Assembly: GCA_005882415.1 (NCBI GenBank)
Contig: VBAE01000285.1
Coordinates: 1 to 5,903 of the forward strand
Length of the DNA: 5,903 nt
Source: Alphaproteobacteria bacterium
GTDB lineage: Bacteria > Pseudomonadota > Alphaproteobacteria > Sphingomonadales > Sphingomonadaceae
Direction of reading: 5' to 3'
Shown: one piece after another, positions 1 to 4,638 of the stretch
How the letters are laid out: each line of letters opens with the position of its first letter
Numbering within the stretch: the first letter of the stretch is position 1
Program-made: the position numbers and the translations under genes
Notes under the pieces: generated by a model
Seen by the model: only the letters and a program-made list of their open reading frames with translations
What the model was told of the DNA's origin: nothing
The model's database searches: none

Positions 1-1227
1 TGGCTCAACTATGTGCCGGTCGCGAACCTCCAGAACAGCCCCGGCGTGGGTCCCGATTACTATCTCTGGGCGCTCCAGATAGCGGGGCTCGGCACGACGC
101 TGTCGGCGATCAACATGGTGACGACGATCATCAAGATGCGCGCTCCGGGCATGACGATGATGAAGATGCCGGTCTTCTGCTGGACCGCGCTCTGCAGCCA
201 GGTGCTCGCCGTCGCCATCTTCCCGGCGCTGACCGGCGCCTTCGCGCTGCTGATGCTGGACCGCTATGCCGGCACCAACTTCTTCACGAACGACATGGGC
301 GGAAGCCCGATGATGTACTGGAACCTCGTCTGGCTGCACCATTTCTTCACCATGGGCTCGGGCGCCAGCGTCAACAGCTTCTTCGGGATCGCGACGATGG
401 TGATCTCGATCCCGACCGGCGCCAAGATCTTCAACTGGCTTTTCACGATGTACCGGGGCGAGATCCGCTTCGAGCTGCCGATGCGCTGGGTGATCGCCTT
501 CATGCTGACCTTCGTCGTGGGCGGGATGACCGGCGTCCTGCTCGCGGTTCCGCCGGCCGACTTCGTCCTTCACAATTCGCTGTTCCTGGTCGCGCATTTC
601 CACAATGTCATCATCGGCGGCGTCGTGTTCGGGCTGTTCGCGGGGATCGAGTACTGGTTCCCCAAGGCGTTCGGATTCAGGCTCGATCCGTTTTGGGGGA
701 AGGTCCATTTCTGGGGCTGGGTGATCGGCTATTGGGTCGCCTGGACTCCGATCTACATCGTCGGCCTGATGGGGACGACGCGGCGCATGCGCTATCTGGA
801 AGACCCGTCGCTCCAGCCCTGGTTTATGATCGCGGCCGTGGGCGCGGTGATCATCCTGATCGGGATTTTGGGCTTCGTCATCCAGATCGCGGTCAGCATC
901 AAGAATCGCGAGAAGCTGCGCGACACGACCGGCGATCCCTGGAACGGCCGCACGCTGGAATGGTCGACCTCCTCGCCGCCGCCCGCCTATAATTTCGCGT
1001 TCACGCCAATCGTCCACGATCTCGACGCCTGGTACGACATGAAGTCGCGCGGGTATCAGCGGCCCAGGGGCGGCTTCCGGCCGATCCACATGCCGCGCAA
1101 TACCGGCATTGGCGTGATCCTCGCGATCGGCCACACGTTCAACTATAAGCGCGACTATTACGTCCCCGTCGGCGAGGTCGAGCGCTTCGAGGGCGAGCGC
1201 AATCGCTTAGCCGCGGCGGAGGCCTGA
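1..1227 (+). CDS. cyoB: Ubiquinol oxidase subunit I (CyoB), 5'-truncated by the window and internally deleted
   Basis: This is the catalytic heme-copper subunit of a cytochrome bo3-type quinol oxidase, an inner-membrane proton pump that reduces O2 with ubiquinol. The frame is open from base 1, so the real start lies upstream; the GTG at 13 is an internal Val codon. Codon 1 corresponds roughly to E. coli CyoB residue 170. Visible landmarks are SPGVG-DY, FFTNDMGG, WLHHFF (His codons 337-342, CuB ligands), IPTG-KIFNWL with the K-channel Lys, and AHFHN (595-603, ligands of the high- and low-spin hemes). GDPW-GRTLEW-TSSPPP and DYYVPV follow near the C-terminus. Two family segments are absent: about 51 residues between NLVW and LHHFF, including the HPEVY helix, and about 29 residues between GVILA and IGHTF. 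Adding both back gives about 657 residues against 663 in E. coli. The family assignment is certain; activity of this version is very doubtful. Confidence 0.95.
   Translation, partial: WLNYVPVANLQNSPGVGPDYYLWALQIAGLGTTLSAINMVTTIIKMRAPGMTMMKMPVFCWTALCSQVLAVAIFPALTGAFALLMLDRYAGTNFFTNDMGGSPMMYWNLVWLHHFFTMGSGASVNSFFGIATMVISIPTGAKIFNWLFTMYRGEIRFELPMRWVIAFMLTFVVGGMTGVLLAVPPADFVLHNSLFLVAHFHNVIIGGVVFGLFAGIEYWFPKAFGFRLDPFWGKVHFWGWVIGYWVAWTPIYIVGLMGTTRRMRYLEDPSLQPWFMIAAVGAVIILIGILGFVIQIAVSIKNREKLRDTTGDPWNGRTLEWSTSSPPPAYNFAFTPIVHDLDAWYDMKSRGYQRPRGGFRPIHMPRNTGIGVILAIGHTFNYKRDYYVPVGEVERFEGERNRLAAAEA
322..336 (+). other. In-frame deletion junction in cyoB removing the HPEVY active-site helix
   Basis: Here N-L-V-W runs straight into L-H-H-F-F. 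In E. coli CyoB the matching Trp residues are W280 and W331, with 51 residues between them that include H284 (CuB ligand), E286 (proton gate) and Y288 (His-Tyr cross-link). The reading frame is kept. Both edges of the missing segment carry an (I/V)-W pair in the family, so a short direct repeat such as tctgg could mark the join. The ancestral bases are inferred, not seen. Confidence 0.85.
1112..1126 (+). other. In-frame deletion junction near the cyoB 3' end
   Basis: G-V-I-L-A joins directly to I-G-H-T-F, which leads into DYYVPV. E. coli CyoB has about 29 more residues here, forming most of the last two transmembrane helices. The frame is preserved. A tcgc tetranucleotide at the join would suit a microhomology event, although the lost bases cannot be seen. 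Confidence 0.75.
1218..1222 (+). promoter_or_regulatory. Ribosome binding site for cyoC
   Basis: GGAGG lies 8 bases upstream of the ATG at 1231, at the end of cyoB and just before its stop codon (1225-1227). It supports this ATG as the cyoC start. Confidence 0.7.
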
Positions 1228-1230
1228 GCC

Positions 1231-1755
1231 ATGGCGAGCACGACCCCCGATCCAACCTTCCACCTGGTGGAGGAAGACGACCATCATGGCGGCGGCGGAA
1301 GCCCGACGATTCTCGGCTTCTGGATCTACCTGATGAGCGACGCGCTGATCTTCGCGGCCCTGTTCGCGACGTTCGGCGTGCTCAGCACCAGCTATGCCGG
1401 CGGGCCGACGCCGCGCGAGATATTCGAGCTCCCTCTGGTCGCGCTCAACACTGCGATCCTGCTCATCTCCTCGATCACCTACGGCTTCGCGATGCTTGCG
1501 ATGGAGCGGGGCAGGGTGCGCATCACCCAGCTCTGGCTGCTGGTCACCGGCCTGCTCGGCGCGAGCTTCGTCGGCGTGGAGCTGTACGAGTTCGGCGCCC
1601 TGATCGCGGAAGGCGCCACGCCGCAGAGGAGCGGCTTCCTCTCCGGCTTCTTCAACAAGCGGCGGCTGCTCTGCCTCAGCATGTTCTGGCACTTCCTCGA
1701 CGTCGTCTGGATCGGCGTCTTCACCTTCGTCTATCTGCTTGGAATGCTGCGATGA
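1231..1755 (+). CDS. cyoC: Ubiquinol oxidase subunit III (CyoC), internally deleted
   Basis: Subunit III of the bo3-type quinol oxidase is a membrane protein that packs against subunit I. The 174-residue product opens with an acidic, His/Gly-rich tail. Family motifs follow: LGFWIYLMSDALIF (28-41), AGGPT, IFELP, SSITYG, GVELYEF (115-121), SGFLS-FF (134-141) and LCLS-FWHFLDVVWI (147-161). Predicted membrane helices lie near 28-50, 67-90, 98-121 and 152-172, so four are present where the family has five. The missing one should follow FF at 141; E. coli has about 32 extra residues there, including a THGLHV segment. Restoring them gives about 206 residues against 204 in E. coli. The start is set by the GGAGG site and the 3-base gap after cyoB. 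The stop overlaps the cyoD start in ATGA. Confidence 0.95.
   Translation: MASTTPDPTFHLVEEDDHHGGGGSPTILGFWIYLMSDALIFAALFATFGVLSTSYAGGPTPREIFELPLVALNTAILLISSITYGFAMLAMERGRVRITQLWLLVTGLLGASFVGVELYEFGALIAEGATPQRSGFLSGFFNKRRLLCLSMFWHFLDVVWIGVFTFVYLLGMLR
1645..1656 (+). other. In-frame deletion junction in cyoC removing one membrane helix
   Basis: G-F-F joins directly to N-K-R-R, whereas E. coli CyoC has about 32 residues in between, forming the fourth helix and its loop. The frame is preserved. The ttc codon repeated at 1648-1653 is a candidate 3-base microhomology, because relatives probably carry a Phe before the NKRR segment (recalled, not checked). Confidence 0.8.
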
Positions 1756-2141
1756 GCCCCTCCGACGCGAACCCCGACCGGGCCCTCCACGCCCATGGCG
1801 ACAGCCACGGCCACGGCTCGAAACAAAGCTACCTGGTCGGCTTCGCTCTGTCGGCGGTGCTGACCGCGATCCCCTTCTGGCTGGTGATGGCCGACGTGCT
1901 GAAGAACCCGACGCTGACCGCGGTCGCCGTGATCGCGCTCGCCGTGGCGCAGATCCTCGTGCACACAATCTGCTTCCTCCACGTCAACACCCAATCCGAG
2001 GGCGGCTGGACGCTGGTCGCTTATGTGTTCACCGGGGTCATCCTGCTGATCACCATCGCCGGGTCTTTGTGGATTATGTATCACCTCAATTCGAACATGA
2101 TGCCGGGGTCGATGACGGGGCGCACGAGCTACACGCCGTGA
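1752..2141 (+). CDS. cyoD: Ubiquinol oxidase subunit IV (CyoD)
   Basis: This is the small accessory subunit IV of the quinol oxidase, thought to assist CuB binding and assembly of subunit I. The 129-residue product has a hydrophilic His-rich N-terminus (AHGDSHGHGS, 14-23) and three predicted membrane helices near 26-46, 56-76 and 87-109. Diagnostic motifs are TAIPFWLVM (38-46), QILVHTICFLHVNT (67-80) and GSLWIMYHLNSNMM (104-117). Compared with E. coli CyoD (109 residues) it is slightly longer at both ends, with no internal gap, so it is apparently intact, unlike its neighbours cyoB and cyoC. Its ATG overlaps the cyoC stop in ATGA. No strong Shine-Dalgarno is visible, so translation probably depends on coupling to cyoC. 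Confidence 0.95.
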   Translation: MSPSDANPDRALHAHGDSHGHGSKQSYLVGFALSAVLTAIPFWLVMADVLKNPTLTAVAVIALAVAQILVHTICFLHVNTQSEGGWTLVAYVFTGVILLITIAGSLWIMYHLNSNMMPGSMTGRTSYTP

Positions 2142-2809
2142 GCCGGAGCGGCGGAAAGCGGCGGCTCCTCGTCGCTCTCTGCCTGGTAGGGACTTTGCTG
2201 TTCACGGCGCTGGGTGTCTGGCAGGTCGAGCGCCGCGCCTGGAAGCTGGACCTGATCGCCCGCGTCGACGCGAGGGTCCACGCTCCCCCCGCACCGTTGC
2301 AGAGCATCGAGCCGGAATATCGCCACGTCCGCGTCGCCGGGACCTTCGTCCACGACAAGGAAACCCTGGTCGAGGCGCTGACCGAGCTCGGCCCCGGTTA
2401 CTGGGTCCTGACCCCGCTCCGCACCGCCGACCGAACGATCCTCATCAACCGCGGCTTCATTCCATCCACCCGCCCGCCGCACACGCCGCCGAGCGGCCGA
2501 GTGACTGTCACTGGCCTGGTGCGCCTGACCGAGCCGCACGGCCGCTTCCTCCGCGCCAACAAGCCCGCCGAGAACCGCTGGTATTCGCGCGACGTCGCCG
2601 CGATCGCCGCGACGCGCGGCATCGGCCCCGTCGCGCCCTTCTTCATCGACGCCGACGCCGGGGGCCCCGGCGCATACCCGGTCGGCGGCCTCACCGTGGT
2701 CACCTTCCGCAATGCCCATCTCGTCTACGCCCTCACCTGGTTCGGCCTCGCCGGCCTCTCGTTGTTCGGGCTGGTCCTGCTGCGGCGGGAAAAGCTAGAA
2801 CGCGGCTGA
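2138..2809 (+). CDS. SURF1-family oxidase assembly protein
   Basis: SURF1 proteins are inner-membrane assembly factors for heme-copper oxidases, linked to heme insertion into subunit I. The predicted product is 223 residues starting at GTG 2138, which overlaps the cyoD stop in GTGA. The frame stays open upstream to 1739, but that part is a shadow of cyoD. The architecture is classical: an N-terminal helix (10-27), then GVWQVERRAWK (26-36), a periplasmic domain with EYRHV-V-GTF (60-70), INRGFIP (103-109), VTGLVRLTEP (124-133), NRWYSRDVAAIA (146-157) and PFFIDADA (167-174). A second helix near 195-215 is led by H194 and W201, in the conserved H-L-x-Y-A-x-T-W motif. No deletion is evident. A SURF1 inside a quinol-oxidase operon recalls Paracoccus SURF1q, dedicated to the ba3 quinol oxidase, so heme a use by this oxidase is possible but unproven. 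Confidence 0.92.
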   Translation: MSRSGGKRRLLVALCLVGTLLFTALGVWQVERRAWKLDLIARVDARVHAPPAPLQSIEPEYRHVRVAGTFVHDKETLVEALTELGPGYWVLTPLRTADRTILINRGFIPSTRPPHTPPSGRVTVTGLVRLTEPHGRFLRANKPAENRWYSRDVAAIAATRGIGPVAPFFIDADAGGPGAYPVGGLTVVTFRNAHLVYALTWFGLAGLSLFGLVLLRREKLERG

Positions 2810-4602
2810 TGGACACGCCGCTCCTCGCTCTCACCCGGCCGCGCTCCGGCCTCGCCGGCCGCTCGCCGACCGACGCCGCCGCGGAGAATATGCGCCAGCT
2901 CATCCAGCTGCGCTGGCTCGCCGTCGTCGGACAGCTCGTCGCGATCCTGCTCACCCAATTCGGCCTAGGTGTGCGGCTGCCGCTTGGGCCGATGCTGGCC
3001 GTGATCGCCGTGCTCGCGCTGGCCAATCTGCTCTTCACGCTCACCCTGCGCCGCCCGCGCCTGTTCCGGGGCGAGATGCTGCTTGCGCTGCTGCTCGACA
3101 TGGCCGCGCTCACCGGCCAGCTTTACTTGAGCGGCGGTGCGACCAACCCGTTCATCTCGCTCTACCTTCTTCAGGTGGTGCTCGGCGCGATCCTGCTCGG
3201 CCCCGCCGCGGTGTGGCTTCTGGTCGCCGCCTCCTCGCTCTGCGTCGCCTTCCTCTCGCTCGCCCACCTCCCGCTCGAAGTCCCGGCCTTCCTCCCCCAG
3301 GCCGAGATGATCCTCGCCGGCGAATGGGTCAGCTTCTTCATGGTCGCGACGCTCCTGGTGCTGTTCATCACCCGGATCAGCCGCAATTTGCGCGCCCGCG
3401 ACTCCTACGTCGCCGAGCTCGGCCAACGCGCCGCGGAGGAGGACGGGATCGTCCGGATGGGCCTGTTCGCAAGCGGCGCCGCGCACGAGCTCGGCACCCC
3501 CTTGTCGTCGCTTTCGGTGCTGGTCGCCGACTGGCAGCGTCACCCCAAGATCGCCGCCGATCCGGAGCTGATGGAGGAGCTGGCGGACGCGCAGGGCGAA
3601 CTCCAGCGCTGCAAGGAGATCGTCTCCGACATCCTCCATTCCGCCGGCCAGTCGCGCGGCGAGGCGATGGGCTCCACCGCCGCCGAGGACGTCCTCGAGG
3701 AGATCGTCGCCGCCTGGCGCTCCCTCCACTCGGAGGTGCCGCTGGAATACCGGCCCGACGCCGCACCGGGCGCCAAGGTCGCCGCCGAGCCCGCGCTCCG
3801 CCAGGCGATCTGGAGCCTGCTCGAAAACGCCGCGGAGGCTTCCCCCCGCTCGGTCACCCTCGCAAGCGAGACCGAAGGCGACCGCCTGCTGATCTCCGTC
3901 CTCGACGAAGGCCCGGGCTTCCCGGACGAGATCCTCGCCGGCATCGGCCAGCTCTACCGCTCCAGCAAGGGCGCCGGCCACGGCCTCGGCCTGTTCCTCG
4001 CCGGCAACGTGGCGCGCCGGCTGGGCGGAACCCTCGACGTCGCCAACCGCCTTCGCCAAGACCCTCGCCCGCTCGTTCGAACGCCGCGGCTACCGTGTCC
4101 GCGTGGCGAACAGCGCCGAGGAACTCGACCGGCTGATCGAGACGGAGCGCCCGACCTACGCGGTCGTCGACCTGAAGCTCGGCACCGGCTCCGGCCTCGC
4201 CTGCGTCCAGGCGCTCCACGCCTTGGACCCGGCGATGCGGATCGTCGTCCTCACCGGCTATGCGAGCATCGCCACCGCGGTCGAGGCGATCAAACTCGGC
4301 GCCTCCCACTATCTCCCCAAGCCGTCCAACACCGACGACATCGAAGCCGCCTTCGGCAAGGCCGCAGGCGATACGGAAGTCCCGATCACCGCCCGCCCGA
4401 GCTCGATCAAGACCTGGGAATGGGAGCGGATCAACGAGACGCTGATGGAGACCGACTTCAACATCTCCGAAACCGCCCGCCGCCTCGGCATGCACCGGCG
4501 GACCCTGGCCCGGAAGCTGGAGAAACGGCCGGTCCGCTAGGCCTTGCTCCGGGCACCGCGATCCCCTCTACTCTGCGCCAGGCAGGGGAGGGGCGGAGAT
4601 GA
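2809..4602 (+). CDS. regB: RegB/PrrB/ActS-type redox-sensing histidine kinase, 3' end replaced by out-of-frame sequence
   Basis: This is a membrane sensor kinase that phosphorylates a RegA-type regulator according to redox and quinone state. The ATG overlaps the SURF1 stop in TGATG. About six hydrophobic helices span residues 34-190. They include GGATNPF (109-115), the quinone-binding signature of RegB. The H-box AAHELGTPLSSLS has the phospho-acceptor H226. C268, in ELQRCKEIV, sits 42 residues downstream, close to the spacing of the redox-active Cys in RegB. The ATPase domain shows the N box LLENAAEAS (338-346), DEGPGF (366-371) and GHGLGLFLA (390-398). Native homology ends at DVANR (to base 4050). 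The last ~183 residues to the stop at 4600-4602 are Arg/Pro-rich, because they read the regulator gene in the wrong frame. The usual short final strand is therefore lost. Family call firm; the encoded C-terminus is spurious. Confidence 0.9.
   Translation: MDTPLLALTRPRSGLAGRSPTDAAAENMRQLIQLRWLAVVGQLVAILLTQFGLGVRLPLGPMLAVIAVLALANLLFTLTLRRPRLFRGEMLLALLLDMAALTGQLYLSGGATNPFISLYLLQVVLGAILLGPAAVWLLVAASSLCVAFLSLAHLPLEVPAFLPQAEMILAGEWVSFFMVATLLVLFITRISRNLRARDSYVAELGQRAAEEDGIVRMGLFASGAAHELGTPLSSLSVLVADWQRHPKIAADPELMEELADAQGELQRCKEIVSDILHSAGQSRGEAMGSTAAEDVLEEIVAAWRSLHSEVPLEYRPDAAPGAKVAAEPALRQAIWSLLENAAEASPRSVTLASETEGDRLLISVLDEGPGFPDEILAGIGQLYRSSKGAGHGLGLFLAGNVARRLGGTLDVANRLRQDPRPLVRTPRLPCPRGEQRRGTRPADRDGAPDLRGRRPEARHRLRPRLRPGAPRLGPGDADRRPHRLCEHRHRGRGDQTRRLPLSPQAVQHRRHRSRLRQGRRRYGSPDHRPPELDQDLGMGADQRDADGDRLQHLRNRPPPRHAPADPGPEAGETAGPLGLAPGTAIPSTLRQAGEGRR
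4045..4055 (+). other. Deletion junction fusing the kinase and regulator genes
   Basis: Kinase homology in frame 1 stops at DVANR (4048-4050). Regulator homology in frame 2 begins at FAKTLARSFERRGY (4052 on). Missing are the kinase tail and stop, any spacer, and about 23 regulator residues: about 70 nt of regulator plus an estimated 45-75 nt of kinase. CGCC at 4048-4051 is a plausible shared microhomology. Confidence 0.85.
4103..4540 (+). CDS. regA: RegA/PrrA/ActR-type response regulator, N-terminally truncated
   Basis: This is the DNA-binding partner of the upstream kinase, expected to control respiratory genes in response to redox state. GTG 4103 is the first in-frame start, but homology extends upstream to the Phe at 4052. 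From there the product would be 162 residues; adding the missing 23 gives about 185, against 184 in Rhodobacter PrrA. Visible receiver elements are YAVVDLKLG with the phospho-acceptor Asp at 4169-4171 (D63 equivalent), IVVLTGY, and the conserved Lys in LPKPS. The Fis-type helix-turn-helix is intact near the C-terminus: NISETARRLGMHRRTLARKL. The N-terminal acidic pair (D19/D20 of PrrA), which binds Mg2+ for phosphorylation, is absent, so the receiver should not be phosphorylated normally. No own ribosome binding site is evident upstream of 4103. It lies entirely within the out-of-frame read-through of the kinase ORF. Confidence 0.88.
   Translation: MANSAEELDRLIETERPTYAVVDLKLGTGSGLACVQALHALDPAMRIVVLTGYASIATAVEAIKLGASHYLPKPSNTDDIEAAFGKAAGDTEVPITARPSSIKTWEWERINETLMETDFNISETARRLGMHRRTLARKLEKRPVR
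4563..4593 (+). repeat. GC-rich hairpin in the gap after regA, overlapping a Shine-Dalgarno-like run
   Basis: CCCCTC (4563-4568) can pair with GAGGGG (4588-4593), and inside it CTGC (4573-4576) with GCAG (4582-4585) around a 5-base loop. No T-run follows, so it is not a canonical intrinsic terminator. Pairing would bury the purine-rich run upstream of ATG 4599. It could be a weak terminator, a translational control element or a chance GC-rich structure. Confidence 0.35.
4585..4598 (+). promoter_or_regulatory. Possible ribosome binding site before ATG 4599
   Basis: A purine-rich run (GGGGAGGGGCGGAG) directly precedes ATG 4599. It suggests that the downstream gene once started at this ATG. The frame that opens here (frame 3, MRRTGRVALRLG...) does not match the coding frame further on (frame 1). 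Confidence 0.4.
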
Positions 4603-4638
4603 GAAGGACCGGTCGGGTCGCCCTCCGCCTGGGGGTAG

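Noticed and set aside
1739..2137. Upstream in-frame extension of the SURF1 frame
   Set aside because: This part overlaps cyoD in another frame and gives an Arg/Pro-rich sequence. SURF1 homology begins only just after GTG 2138.
4045..4055. Programmed frameshift joining the kinase and regulator
   Set aside because: No slippery heptamer is visible, and essential residues of both proteins are missing at the join, which a frameshift would not restore.
2965..4059. Long minus-strand open frame opposite the kinase gene (364 codons)
   Set aside because: It is a high-GC shadow: low-complexity Gly/Ala/Glu/Arg composition with no recognisable motif, while the plus strand encodes a clear RegB-type kinase.
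3213..4136. Plus-strand frame-3 open frame inside the kinase gene
   Set aside because: Arg/Pro-rich composition typical of an out-of-frame reading of a high-GC gene.
4541..4598. Intrinsic terminator after the regulator
   Set aside because: A GC-rich hairpin is present but no T-run follows, so it is listed only as a hairpin.
2809..4602. A genuine hybrid kinase with a new C-terminal domain
   Set aside because: The residues after base 4050 are the regulator gene read in the wrong frame; the correct frame gives a conserved receiver and HTH.
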